From FEN-1191 sp964528845 (lineage in GTDB: Bacteria; Pseudomonadota; Gammaproteobacteria; Steroidobacterales; Steroidobacteraceae), in NCBI GenBank assembly GCA_964528845.1, contig CAZGVE010000007.1, forward strand, positions 50,647 to 114,646: a stretch of 64,000 nt of DNA. The letters are read 5' to 3'. Of the stretch, positions 7,902 through 17,078 are shown piece after piece; within the stretch, counting starts at the first letter, position 1; each line of letters starts with the position of its first letter. The notes below the pieces were generated by a model. The model saw only the letters and a list, made by a program, of their open reading frames with translations. It made no database searches and was not told the DNA's origin. A program made the translations under genes and the position numbers.

Positions 7902-9139
7902 ACGGCGCCGCGCTGGAGCGGGTGTTTCGGGAGGCGGGCGGACGCATCATCGCCGCGCTCGCCTCCCGCTTCCGCGACATCGATCTGGCAGAGGATGCGC
8001 TGGCAGAAGCCTGCCTGCGCGGCGTGGCCGCGTGGGCGCGCGACGGGGCCCCGCAGGATCCCGCGGCGTGGCTCTACCGTGCAGCCTACCGTTGCGCAAT
8101 CGATGTGCTGCGGCAACGCGGTCTGGCGAGCAGGCTGGCCCCGTATGTCGCCGAGCCGGAAGTGGCGGACGGCGACACCGGGGAATTGATGCCAATCCCC
8201 GACGAGCGACTCGCACTCATCTTCCTTTGCTGCCATCCCGCGGTCGCGATCGAGGCCCGCGCCGCACTCACGCTGCGCCTGGTCTGCGGACTGTCGACCC
8301 GCGAGATCGCGCATGCCTTCCTGGTGCCGGAAGCGACGCTCGCGCAGCGCCTGGTGCGGGCGAAGCGCAAGATTGCGGAGGCTGGCGTCCCGTTCGAGGT
8401 TCCGGGCGCCGATGGCTGGCCCGAGCGGATGGACGCGGTGCTCTCGACACTCGAAGTGGTGTATGCCAAGGCGCACGAGGATGCGGCAGGCAAAGGCCCG
8501 CATGCGGGCTACGCGCTGGAAGCGCTCGAACTCACGCGAGTCCTGGCGCAGCTCGCGCCGGAAGATCCGGATGTGATGGCGCTGGCCGCGACGACGCGAT
8601 TCACCGAGGCGCGCCGGTCCTCCAGGACCGATTCGGAGGGGAGCATGGTGCCGCTGACGGAGCAGGACCCGCAGTGCTGGGACCGGCCGCTGATCGGGCA
8701 GGCAAGTGCTTATCTGGATCGGGCACTGGCATTGGATCCGCACCGTCCGCGCGTACTGCAGGCAGCGATTCACGCGCTATGGTGCGCGCGCACCAGCCTT
8801 GCGGAGCCACCTCCCTGGCGCCGGGTACTCGAGCTATACGATCTCCTGCTGCAGTTGCGCGACGATCCTGTCGTGCGAGTGAATCGGGCCGTCGCGCTTG
8901 CGGAAGTGTCGGGTGCAGAGACGGCGCTGCACGAGCTCGCGGCGCTGGATGCCACCGGCCTTGGCGATTACCTGCCCTACCATGCGGTACGGGCCGATCT
9001 GCTGCGACGGCTGGGGCGAAACGCGGAAGCACTTCAGGCCTACGATGCCGCCATCGCCCTGGTCGCAACCGCGGCCGAGCGCGAGTGGCTGGAGCGACGT
9101 CGCGCCAGCCTCTGCCCCCATCCATGCGCAAACAGCTGA
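7898..9139 (+). CDS. ECF42-type extracytoplasmic function sigma factor with C-terminal TPR-like domain
   Basis: Alternative sigma factor. Region 2 is in the first 90 residues (DLAEDALAEACLRGVAAW, then DPAAWLYRAAYRCAIDVLR), and region 4 follows (TLRLVCGLSTREIAHAFLV, then LAQRLVRAKRKI). The C-terminal 200 residues are helical repeats of the kind fused to ECF42 proteins, with the RVNRAVALAEVSG and ADLLRRLGRNAEAL blocks. Length is 413 residues. The start is a TTG overlapping the DGPF stop. There is no neighbouring anti-sigma gene, as is usual in this group, whose extra C-terminal domain is thought to regulate activity. Target genes beyond its own operon are unknown. Confidence 0.92.
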   Translation: MNGAALERVFREAGGRIIAALASRFRDIDLAEDALAEACLRGVAAWARDGAPQDPAAWLYRAAYRCAIDVLRQRGLASRLAPYVAEPEVADGDTGELMPIPDERLALIFLCCHPAVAIEARAALTLRLVCGLSTREIAHAFLVPEATLAQRLVRAKRKIAEAGVPFEVPGADGWPERMDAVLSTLEVVYAKAHEDAAGKGPHAGYALEALELTRVLAQLAPEDPDVMALAATTRFTEARRSSRTDSEGSMVPLTEQDPQCWDRPLIGQASAYLDRALALDPHRPRVLQAAIHALWCARTSLAEPPPWRRVLELYDLLLQLRDDPVVRVNRAVALAEVSGAETALHELAALDATGLGDYLPYHAVRADLLRRLGRNAEALQAYDAAIALVATAAEREWLERRRASLCPHPCANS

Positions 9140-9247
9140 GCCCGACGGTTCGCTGTCCGCTGACGAACGGCTACTGCTGCGCGCGGCAGGGTCGTTTGCG
9201 GCGTGTTAGGTTCAGCATGCGGTGAACGCCTTTGAAGCGGAGGGCCG

Positions 9248-9934
9248 TTGGACAGGAGCGCTGGCAACGTAGGGTACTGGTGTGGACTGTCGGCATTCGC
9301 GTTCACCGTGGCGTTCGACGTCGTGCAGATCCTGCAGGTTGCCGGCGTGCTGCGGTTTCCCGCCGACGAGATCCTTATTTACGGAATCTCCCTGTGCATC
9401 GTCGTGCCATTCCTGCTGGAGATGCTGGCGCTGCATCATCTGACGGCGAATGACCGGCGGTTCTGGACCCATGCGTCGTTGATCTTCACGATCATCTATG
9501 CGGTCTTCGTGAGCTCCAACTATGTGGTCCAGCTCGCGACGGTCATTCCCGCAAGACTGCATGGGCATTCAGATGCTGTCCGGGTGCTCGAACAATCCCC
9601 CCATTCCCTGTTCTGGGACTTCGACGCCGTGGGGTATATCGCGATGGGACTGGCCTGTCTGCTCGCCGTACCCGCGATCGATCGAGTCGGCTCTGAGCGC
9701 TGGGTCAGGCGATCACTGATCGCCAACGCCCTGGTCACGCCACTGATCGGCATCGTCTACTTCTCTCCTGCGTTTTCGACCAGGCTGCTGTTGCTCGGCT
9801 TCCCATGGGCGATCACCGCACCCCTTTTCATGCTCATGCTCGCGCTGATGCTGGGACGGAGGCGGACCGCCGCCCGCCACCCGCCGGCGTGCCGCTGGCT
9901 GGAATCGCCGGAGCAGCCTGCACAGCGCCCTTGA
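9248..9934 (+). CDS. Polytopic membrane protein of unknown function
   Basis: I do not recognise the family. The 228-residue product is strongly hydrophobic with about six predicted membrane spans, for example GLSAFAFTVAFDVVQILQV, SLCIVVPFLLEMLAL and FPWAITAPLFMLMLALMLG. The start is a TTG at 9248 with a GGAGGG site at 9239-9244; a shifted frame starting at 9232 is not compatible with this hydrophobic pattern. The C-terminal 30 residues are soluble and Arg/Pro-rich. It follows the ECF42 gene on the same strand with a 108-base gap and could be part of its regulon, but nothing in the sequence shows that. Confidence 0.7.
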   Translation: MDRSAGNVGYWCGLSAFAFTVAFDVVQILQVAGVLRFPADEILIYGISLCIVVPFLLEMLALHHLTANDRRFWTHASLIFTIIYAVFVSSNYVVQLATVIPARLHGHSDAVRVLEQSPHSLFWDFDAVGYIAMGLACLLAVPAIDRVGSERWVRRSLIANALVTPLIGIVYFSPAFSTRLLLLGFPWAITAPLFMLMLALMLGRRRTAARHPPACRWLESPEQPAQRP

Positions 9935-9942
9935 CCCGCGCG

Positions 9943-10731
9943 TCAATCAATGGGTGAAACGGCTTCGCGGCGCGGCGCAAAATCCACCGTCGGCACCAGC
10001 ACCGCACGACCATTGCGCGTGATGCCCGTTACTGACAGCCGGTACCTGGCGTCAGGGTCACAGTCCTGGTCAAAGCCAAATGCCAGTGCATACGCTTTGC
10101 GCGTGAAGTGAGGCGCGGCCTCGGCGAACGAAACCCATGATCCGTCGACGTCGTAGCGGAGCTTGCCATTGACGTTGATGCCCGGTGGCATGTCGAGAAA
10201 CGACCGAACCTGCACTCGCGCGAGCGCATGCGCCGCTTCAACCTTGCCTTCCAGGCCGCCCTGGGCTTGATCCGGGTTCAAATCGTCGTCCTTGCTGACA
10301 ACAAGCACCTGGAATATCAGCATGTGCGATGGTCCGCGAACGCCACCAAGAGGTCCGCGTGCACACGGCGTCGAGTATTCCAGCTCAGGATCGGTCCCAA
10401 TCCTGCGAGTTCCGGTGATAGGAGCACTGAAGCAGAATCCAACACCGCCCTCGACGCTGAACACCATATGCGCGCGGGTGGAACCACGCACGCCGCCAGT
10501 ACACATGGCATCGATGGCATTGAGGAATGTGCCGCTGCTGTCGGAATGGTGCGGGAAATGCAGTGTGATGTGATCGCCCTCCACCGACTGCGGCGACGGG
10601 TAGGTCACGGTGGCGCAGCCCTGTACCAGCACGATCGACAGCATCAGCGCGCAACCCGAAGGGGTTGGGCGCAGTGTCGCCGCAGCGCCTCCATGCCCGC
10701 GAGCACCGCCAGACATCCGCGATCTCGCCAC
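9943..10731 (-). CDS. Putative lipoprotein of unknown function
   Basis: No family recognised. A GTG at 10731, preceded by GGAGGG, opens a 262-residue frame with a hydrophobic segment and a lipobox-like SIVLVQGC near residue 39. The mature part contains several short Gly-rich turns, four or more cysteines (for example DAMCTGG, GFCFSA and TPCARG) and a beta-rich pattern, so a periplasmic or outer-membrane-anchored beta domain is likely. The N region before the hydrophobic core is unusually long, which leaves the start uncertain; an internal ATG at 10644 gives a very short signal. It is divergent from the arabinofuranosidase gene. Confidence 0.6.
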   Translation of the reverse strand: MARSRMSGGARGHGGAAATLRPTPSGCALMLSIVLVQGCATVTYPSPQSVEGDHITLHFPHHSDSSGTFLNAIDAMCTGGVRGSTRAHMVFSVEGGVGFCFSAPITGTRRIGTDPELEYSTPCARGPLGGVRGPSHMLIFQVLVVSKDDDLNPDQAQGGLEGKVEAAHALARVQVRSFLDMPPGINVNGKLRYDVDGSWVSFAEAAPHFTRKAYALAFGFDQDCDPDARYRLSVTGITRNGRAVLVPTVDFAPRREAVSPID

Positions 10732-10935
10732 TGTTGGTGCCCTCCACCGGCGTGTGCCAGTTCCTGCTTTCCCTGGGACATTCTAATTCCCCTGCGATCG
10801 GTCGTGGCCGACGGTGCGCCTGGTTCAGGCTGCGGCACTCCGCCGCGAGGCGCGGGATTGCCGCGCGACAACCGCTGCGTCATGCTGTGAAGGCGGCGAG
10901 GGTGACCGCACGGTCTGACACACAAGGAGCCGGAT

Positions 10936-12492
10936 GTGAAATCCAGCACGAGCTTCCTGGCAACGATCGTCCTGGCGGTAGGCGTAGCGGGTGCGCAGAC
11001 CGCGCCGATCGCGATCAGGGTGGACGTGGATATTGCAAGTCCCGGTCCGGTGATCGACCGCCACGTCTACGGCCAGTTCTCCGAGCATCTTGGCACGGGT
11101 ATCTACGGCGGTATCTGGGTCGGACCGCACAGCAGCATTCCGAACATCAATGGCTATCGCCGCGACGTGGTCGAGGCGCTGCGCAGGATCCACGTGCCGG
11201 TGCTGCGCTGGCCCGGCGGCTGTTTCGCCGACCTGTACGACTGGCGCGATGGCATCGGTCCGCCGGCGTCGCGTCCCGTGCGTATCAACGTGCACTGGGG
11301 CGGAGTCACGGAGAACAATGCCTTCGGCACCCATGAGTTCCTGAACTTCGCCGAACTGATCGGCACCGACGCGTATGTCTCGGGCAACGTCGGTTCGATG
11401 AACCCCTACGACATGGCCCAGTGGCTCGAGTACATGACGTCCGACAGCGCCTCGAGCCTCGCCAATGAGCGGCGCCGCAACGGCCGCGACAAGCCCTGGC
11501 AGATCGCGTACTTCGGTATCGGCAACGAGACCTGGGGCTGCGGCGGCAACATGCGCGCCGAATATGCGGCGGACGTGAATCGCCGCTACAGCACGTTCGT
11601 GAATGCACCGGCCGACATGCACATGATCAAGGTCGCGAGCGGGCCGACGGGCTCGCGCCCCGACGTCTACGATTTCGCCACGGCCATGATGCGGGATGGC
11701 GGCCGGCTGCAGGCGATGAGCCTGCATTACTACACGGCACCGATGCTCACCGGCTCCGACGGCACGCGCGTACGCGCGCCGGCGACCGGGTTCGACGCAG
11801 AGCAGTGGGCCATGACGCTGTCGCTGGCATTGCACATGGACGAGCTCGTGACGCGAACCAGCGCGGTGATGGACCAGTTCGATCCGGACCGGAAGGTCAT
11901 TCTGGCGGTCGACGAATGGGGCAGCTGGTATGCCCAGGAGCCGGGCACCCATCCGGGCTTCCTCTACCAGCAGAATACGTTGCGAGATGCCGAAGTTGCC
12001 GCGCTGACGCTCGACATCTTTCACCGCCACAGCGATCGCGTGAAACTCGCCAACATCGCCCAGACCATCAACGTGCTGCAGGCGATGATCCTGACCGACC
12101 AGCAGCGGATGGTGCTGACGCCGACCTATCACGTGTTCGGCATGTATGTGCCGTTCCAGGGAGCGACACCCTACCCGGCCCGGGTGACGGGGCCGGACTA
12201 CGTCTTGAAGGGCTACACGCTGCCGTCGGTGGACGTGTCTGCCGCGCGCGGCACGGACGGCAAGCTGTGGCTCGCACTGGTGAACCTCAATCCGGACACA
12301 CCGGCGCACGTCACCACCAACCTCGACGGCACGGCCCATGGATTGGTGCTGACCGGCCCCGCGATGGACTCCCACAATACTTTTGATGCACCCGACGCCG
12401 TGCATCCGGTCGCCTTTGCAGGAACGAATCAGGGCGGACGTGTCGTGATCGATCTGCCCGCCAGGGCGGTGGCAGTCGTCGCAGTGGACTGA
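10936..12492 (+). CDS. GH51 alpha-L-arabinofuranosidase, secreted
   Basis: Retaining glycosidase that removes terminal arabinofuranose from arabinoxylan or arabinan. The signal peptide MKSSTSFLATIVLAVGVAGA indicates export. The catalytic barrel shows the family blocks HVYGQFSEHLG, VLRWPGGCFADLYDW and GGVTENNAFGTHEF. The acid/base Glu is E198 in GIGNETWGCGG and the nucleophile is E327 in AVDEWGSWY. A C-terminal beta domain follows (LVNLNPDTPAHV). The 518 residues are normal for the family. The start is a GTG at 10936 after AAGGAG; the overlapping ATG at 10934 is closed by an immediate stop. It converges on the amidase gene 13 bases away. Confidence 0.93.
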   Translation: MKSSTSFLATIVLAVGVAGAQTAPIAIRVDVDIASPGPVIDRHVYGQFSEHLGTGIYGGIWVGPHSSIPNINGYRRDVVEALRRIHVPVLRWPGGCFADLYDWRDGIGPPASRPVRINVHWGGVTENNAFGTHEFLNFAELIGTDAYVSGNVGSMNPYDMAQWLEYMTSDSASSLANERRRNGRDKPWQIAYFGIGNETWGCGGNMRAEYAADVNRRYSTFVNAPADMHMIKVASGPTGSRPDVYDFATAMMRDGGRLQAMSLHYYTAPMLTGSDGTRVRAPATGFDAEQWAMTLSLALHMDELVTRTSAVMDQFDPDRKVILAVDEWGSWYAQEPGTHPGFLYQQNTLRDAEVAALTLDIFHRHSDRVKLANIAQTINVLQAMILTDQQRMVLTPTYHVFGMYVPFQGATPYPARVTGPDYVLKGYTLPSVDVSAARGTDGKLWLALVNLNPDTPAHVTTNLDGTAHGLVLTGPAMDSHNTFDAPDAVHPVAFAGTNQGGRVVIDLPARAVAVVAVD

Positions 12493-12505
12493 GCTTCGGT
12501 GACGC

Positions 12506-14071
12506 TCAGCCGTTGAACGGCGCAGGCGGGCGGCGCCGGTGCCAGTCCGTCTCCTGCTGGAATAATCGTGCCAGCGACAGGACCCGCTGCTCGTTCCAGG
12601 GTGGGCCGGCGATCTGCAGTCCGATCGGCAGCCCCGTACTGCTGATACCGCACGGGAGTGCCAGGGTCGGAAAGCCATACAGATTGAACGGCCGCGTGTT
12701 GCGCAGGATGAGGCCATCGAGCGCGAGCACGTCGTCAATCCTGGCCGGATAGTCCGACGCCTTCGGTGCGAGCACCGGCGTCGTCGGCGTCAGCAGCAGA
12801 TCAACCGAGGAGAACACGCCGAGCGTGCTGCGGCGCAGCCGCTGCAGGTCGCGGCGGGCCTCGATATACGCCGGTGCGTCGATATCGGCGCCAAGTCGCA
12901 GCTTCGCGAGAGTCTCGGGAAGGTACAGACCGGGGCTGGTCGCGATGTTGCGTGCGTGGGCCGCATACGCCTCCGCACGAATCACGGTCCTGTCGGTACT
13001 GACCTCGAGCGGGACGTCCTGGAACTGCACGCCGAGCGCGCCCAGCACCCGCAGCGCCTGCTCGATCGACGCTTCGATTTCCGGATCGAGATTCTCGAAG
13101 TAAAACGTACGCGGCAGGCCAACCCGCAGCCTGGTACCGTGGGTCGCCTGCGGCTCGAGATAGGCCCCCGCAGGCCGGTCTTCGCTGGCCGGATCGCGCG
13201 GATCGTAGCCGGCGATCGCAGCCAGCATCACCGCGGCATCACCGGCGGTCCGGGTCATTGGACCGACGTGATCGAGCGACGGCGCGAGTGGCAGCACTCC
13301 GCGATTGCTGACCCGGCCGTAGGTGGCCTTGAATCCGACCACGCCACAGAATGCCGCCGGCTCGCGCACCGACCCGCCAGAATCCGTCGCGAGCGCGCCG
13401 AAGCACAGGCCCGCCGCTACCGCTGCGGCCGGCCCCCCGGAGGATCCACCGGTAATGCGTGCGAGCTCCCACGGATTGGAGACACGACCGTAATAGCTGG
13501 GCACCGACGTGCCACCGTAGGCGCACTCCTGCATGTTGAGCTTGCCGAGCAGAACGGCGCCGGCGGACTTCAGGCGTTCGACGACCGCGGCGTCTTCCCG
13601 CGGTACGCGATCCTTGTACAGCGCACAAGCCGCCGTGGTGCGCACGCCGGCGGTATCGATCAGGTCCTTGAGTGCGATCGGAATCCCGTGCAGTGGCCCA
13701 CGCCAGCCGCCCCGCTGGATCTCGGACTCCGCGCGCCGCGCATCGGCCAGCGCGGACTCGGCCGTCAGCGTGATGAACGCGTTCAGAGAGGGATTGAGCG
13801 CATCGATCCGGTCGAGGCACGCGCGCGTCAGCTCGACCGGGGAGATCCTGCGGGCGCGAAGCTGCGCCGCTGCTTCCTGGATGCTGAGGAACGCCGGCGC
13901 GTCGGTGGCCGGCGCAGCGTGCGGGGCCGGTGCAGCATGCGCCGCCGGCGCCTCGAGCCCGAGGATCAGTCCGGTCGCACCGGCCACGGTGGCGTCCAGG
14001 AAGGCTCTACGCGTGCAATACGCCCCGGCCGATGGCGCTGTTGGCAATACCTTCTTGTGGCGGCGGGACAT
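12506..14071 (-). CDS. Amidase-signature hydrolase, Tat-exported
   Basis: Serine amidohydrolase of the amidase-signature family. The Ser-cisSer-Lys triad is intact: Lys135 in IALKDLIDT, Ser211 in TGGSSGGPAAA and Ser234 in TDSGGSVREP. The N terminus carries a twin-arginine pattern (CTRRAFLDATVAGATGLILG) followed by an Ala/Pro-rich linker, so the protein is probably folded in the cytoplasm and exported. Length is 521 residues. It lies between two glycosidase genes and is divergent from the GH31 gene with 83 bases between starts. GatA is unlikely because of the export signal and lack of gatB/C partners. The substrate is unknown. Confidence 0.9.
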   Translation of the reverse strand: MSRRHKKVLPTAPSAGAYCTRRAFLDATVAGATGLILGLEAPAAHAAPAPHAAPATDAPAFLSIQEAAAQLRARRISPVELTRACLDRIDALNPSLNAFITLTAESALADARRAESEIQRGGWRGPLHGIPIALKDLIDTAGVRTTAACALYKDRVPREDAAVVERLKSAGAVLLGKLNMQECAYGGTSVPSYYGRVSNPWELARITGGSSGGPAAAVAAGLCFGALATDSGGSVREPAAFCGVVGFKATYGRVSNRGVLPLAPSLDHVGPMTRTAGDAAVMLAAIAGYDPRDPASEDRPAGAYLEPQATHGTRLRVGLPRTFYFENLDPEIEASIEQALRVLGALGVQFQDVPLEVSTDRTVIRAEAYAAHARNIATSPGLYLPETLAKLRLGADIDAPAYIEARRDLQRLRRSTLGVFSSVDLLLTPTTPVLAPKASDYPARIDDVLALDGLILRNTRPFNLYGFPTLALPCGISSTGLPIGLQIAGPPWNEQRVLSLARLFQQETDWHRRRPPAPFNG

Positions 14072-14154
14072 GCGAGAATCCCTTCGAAGAAAAAGGCAGA
14101 CTACCGCTCAATGCGTGCCATGGGCCAGAGCCCCCTTGAGGAAATCCGCCGGCG

Positions 14155-16545
14155 ATGTTGATTCCGGACCTTATGCCACACTCCAGCCTCCTGACGGCGA
14201 AGCCGCGCGATCGGCAGGTTCTCATCGCAGTGTTGCTGGGCACCGCGCTAGCACTCGCGGCGCACCTCGCGCAGGCGGCACCGCTGGCGCTGCTGGAGCG
14301 CAATGGCAGCTATGTCGCGGTCGAACCCTATGCATCGAACATCGTTCGGATCACGCTTGGCATCGACAGGGACCTGGCGCTGGCGGCGCCGGGCTACGGG
14401 ATCAGCGGCGCCGCCGATGCCTCCGGCTGGACGCACCGGGCAAGTACTTCCAGCGATATCTTCTCATCCGCGGCGATGTCGCTCGAGGTCAAGGCACAGC
14501 CGTGGCCGAATGCCCCAACCAGCATGCAGCGCTACTTCGCATCGGCCATTCCGCCGGTGTCGCTGCTGCTGCGCCGGCCGGGCGGCGATTCGATCCTCGA
14601 AATGAGCGGCTGGGATCTGGCACCCCACACGGTGAATGGCGAACCCACGTTCCGCGTCAGTGCGAGCTTTCTCGCACCCGCGGATGAGCACTACTACGGG
14701 CTCGGTCAAAACCAGGAGGGCGTGCTCGACTACCGTGGGCGCACGATCGATTGCAGGCACAACTACGATGCGCCCGCCGGCGAAACGGTGTGCGTACCGT
14801 TCCTGGTGACGAATAAAGGTTATGCGATCGTCTGGGACAACCCGTCTGACACGACCATCACGCCGGGAGTGAATGGCCGCACCACCTGGCACTCCGAGGT
14901 TGGTGAGCGCGTGTCGTATTTCGTGATCACCGGCACGATCGACCAGTTGTACGCCGGCTACCGGACGCTGACCGGTACGACACCGCTGCCGCCCAAAGCG
15001 GCCTTCGGCTACATCCAGAGCAGGGCACGCTACCAGAACCAGCAACAGGTGCTCGATGTCGCCGCGGGCTACCGCAGTCGCGGCTACCCCCTCGATGTGA
15101 TGGTCGTCGACTGGTTCTACTGGACCCGAATGGGGCAGCTGGACTTCAATCCGGCAGATTTTCCCGATCCTGCAGCGATGAACCGAACCCTGCATGCGCA
15201 GGGCCTACACAGTCTCATCAGCGTATGGCCGAGATTCGAGAAGGAGTCGCGCTATTTCGACCTGCTGGCATCCAAGGGCTGGCTGCTCAAGGACGCGGCA
15301 GGCAGGCCGGTGGACGGCCTCGCGGTGCGGCATGACCGGGCCGGCGCGCTGATCGACAGCACCAATCCACAGGCGCGGGAGTGGTTCTGGGACCGGGTGC
15401 GAGACAACATCGCGTCTCAGGGCTTCGACTGGTTCTGGCTCGATGAAACCGAACCTGACCTGGTCCCCGATGGCTGCTTCTACAGCATCGGCTCCGGCGA
15501 CCGGTATCACAATCTGTTTCCGCTGCTACACACCCAGGCAGTGGCCGAGGGCTCGCGCCGCGATCGGCCGGGGCAGCGCAACCTGATCCTGGCTCGCGCT
15601 GCGTACCTGGGAGCACAGCGATACGGCAGCCTGTTCTGGTCATCGGACATCAGTCCGACCTGGGACACGCTCCGACGTCAGGTCCCCACCGGGCTGGACT
15701 TCACCGCTTCCGGGCTTGCGTACTGGGGCAATGACGTCGGCGGCTGGCAGCGGCTGCCGGCGCAGCACACGCCCGAGCGCCCACCGCTGGTGGACGGCGC
15801 CGACGCCCGCGACGTGATCGGGCACTACGAGGATTATCCCGAACTGATCACGCGCTGGTACGAATACGCGACGTTCACCCCGACGCTCCGGGCCCATGGC
15901 CTTCGGGCCGGAACGGAGGTCTGGTCCTACGGCAAGCAGGCGGAAACGATCATCGTCAAGTACCTGAGGCTTCGCTACGCACTGATGCCGTATCTCTACG
16001 CGCTCGCCAGGCACACCTATGACACCGGCGCTCCGTTCATGCGGGCGTTGTTCATGGATTTTCCCGACGACGCCAATGTCGTGAACCTCGGCGATGAATA
16101 CATGTTCGGGCCGGCATTCCTGGTCGCACCGGTGACCGAACAGGGTCGGGAAACCCGGCAGGTCTACCTGCCGGCCGGCAGCGACTGGTACAACTACTGG
16201 ACCGACGAGAAGCTCGCGGGCGGCCAGACCATCACCGTCGCGGCGCCGATCGACACGATCCCCCTGTTCGTGCGCGCCGGGTCCATCGTTCCGCTGGGGG
16301 TCGATGAGCAGAACACCGCCGCAGCGCAGGCGCTGCGCGAGATTCGCGTCTATCCGGGCCGCACCACCGATTTCACCCTCTACGATGACGATGGAGTGTC
16401 CTACGGCTACGAGACGGGCAAGGGCACTACGACTCGACTGCACTGGGATGAGGGGTCGCAGCGGCTCACGGCCGACAGCACGCTGACGGGAAAGCCGATC
16501 CGGGAGCTGGTGCACGTCGTGCGCGCGGCGACGGAGTCGCGCTAG
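14155..16545 (+). CDS. GH31 alpha-glycosidase (alpha-xylosidase/alpha-glucosidase type), secreted
   Basis: Retaining alpha-glycosidase. A signal sequence around VLIAVLLGTALALAAHLAQA precedes an N-terminal beta domain, then the (beta/alpha)8 barrel beginning near KAAFGYIQSRARYQNQQ. The nucleophile is D430 in FDWFWLDETEPD and the acid/base is D498 in LFWSSDISPTW. The C-terminal beta domains show the conserved GPAFLVAPV and LPAGSDWYNYWTDE. The 796 residues fit the family. Start at 14155 has GAGGAAAT before it; an in-frame ATG at 14173 is possible. Specificity for xyloglucan side chains is plausible next to GH51 but not proven. Confidence 0.92.
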   Translation: MLIPDLMPHSSLLTAKPRDRQVLIAVLLGTALALAAHLAQAAPLALLERNGSYVAVEPYASNIVRITLGIDRDLALAAPGYGISGAADASGWTHRASTSSDIFSSAAMSLEVKAQPWPNAPTSMQRYFASAIPPVSLLLRRPGGDSILEMSGWDLAPHTVNGEPTFRVSASFLAPADEHYYGLGQNQEGVLDYRGRTIDCRHNYDAPAGETVCVPFLVTNKGYAIVWDNPSDTTITPGVNGRTTWHSEVGERVSYFVITGTIDQLYAGYRTLTGTTPLPPKAAFGYIQSRARYQNQQQVLDVAAGYRSRGYPLDVMVVDWFYWTRMGQLDFNPADFPDPAAMNRTLHAQGLHSLISVWPRFEKESRYFDLLASKGWLLKDAAGRPVDGLAVRHDRAGALIDSTNPQAREWFWDRVRDNIASQGFDWFWLDETEPDLVPDGCFYSIGSGDRYHNLFPLLHTQAVAEGSRRDRPGQRNLILARAAYLGAQRYGSLFWSSDISPTWDTLRRQVPTGLDFTASGLAYWGNDVGGWQRLPAQHTPERPPLVDGADARDVIGHYEDYPELITRWYEYATFTPTLRAHGLRAGTEVWSYGKQAETIIVKYLRLRYALMPYLYALARHTYDTGAPFMRALFMDFPDDANVVNLGDEYMFGPAFLVAPVTEQGRETRQVYLPAGSDWYNYWTDEKLAGGQTITVAAPIDTIPLFVRAGSIVPLGVDEQNTAAAQALREIRVYPGRTTDFTLYDDDGVSYGYETGKGTTTRLHWDEGSQRLTADSTLTGKPIRELVHVVRAATESR

Positions 16546-16647
16546 GCGGAAACGCGCTGCCGGCGGCCTCAGCGATCTCCCGCGCATAGATCGGTGTGCT
16601 CTATCCGGAGTTCGCGGGCGCCGGTGCGCCGTCCCTTCGGTGGCTTT

Positions 16648-17064
16648 TCAGGCGTGCCGGTCGGAGGGATGATGCACGCCATCGCTGGTCGGTATGTCTG
16701 GGATGTCGAAGGGATTGACGCCGTCCAGGCAGCCAACATTGAAGCCGTACTCCGCGGGATTCGACCGGCGTTGGTGGTGGGTATAGATCCCGCATTGGGA
16801 GCAGAAGTAATGCTTCGCGGTTTGGGTGGCGAACTGATACAGCCTAAGCAGCTCCTGCCCCTTCAGTATCCGCAGTCCGGACAACGGAACCGAGGCGACC
16901 ACAGCACCTTTGCGCCTGCAAATGCTGCAGTCGCATCGTCGCGGGTTGACGATGCCGTTCGGCAGATCCAGCTCCAGCACGACGGAACCGCAGTGGCAGG
17001 ACGCCTGGTGCCGCGCCTGGATCTCCGTGGGCCCGACCTGCCTGATGATGCGCTGCTCGTTCGT
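16648..17064 (-). CDS. GFA/CENP-V family zinc protein with no canonical start before its first Cys motif
   Basis: Small zinc-binding protein of the glutathione-dependent formaldehyde-activating (GFA) fold; many members are not true formaldehyde enzymes. Visible ligands are CDCSICRRKG and HYFCSQCGIYTHHQRRS. The only canonical start is a GTG at 16980, but the frame stays open upstream and codes HQASCHCGSV, which is the family's first conserved Cys pair. The next candidate with a ribosome site is an ACG at 17062-17064, preceded by GGGGAG at 17069-17074. I therefore extend the coding region to 17064 and treat the start as uncertain: a non-AUG start, a mutated start or a truncated protein are all possible. 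It follows the ABM gene on the same strand. Confidence 0.7.
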   Translation of the reverse strand, partial: TNEQRIIRQVGPTEIQARHQASCHCGSVVLELDLPNGIVNPRRCDCSICRRKGAVVASVPLSGLRILKGQELLRLYQFATQTAKHYFCSQCGIYTHHQRRSNPAEYGFNVGCLDGVNPFDIPDIPTSDGVHHPSDRHA

Positions 17065-17078
17065 AACGCTCCCCGTCC

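Noticed and set aside
10825..12738. A 637-codon open frame opposite the GH51 gene
   Set aside because: Antisense shadow of a clear glycosidase with intact catalytic residues; the product has no recognisable domain.
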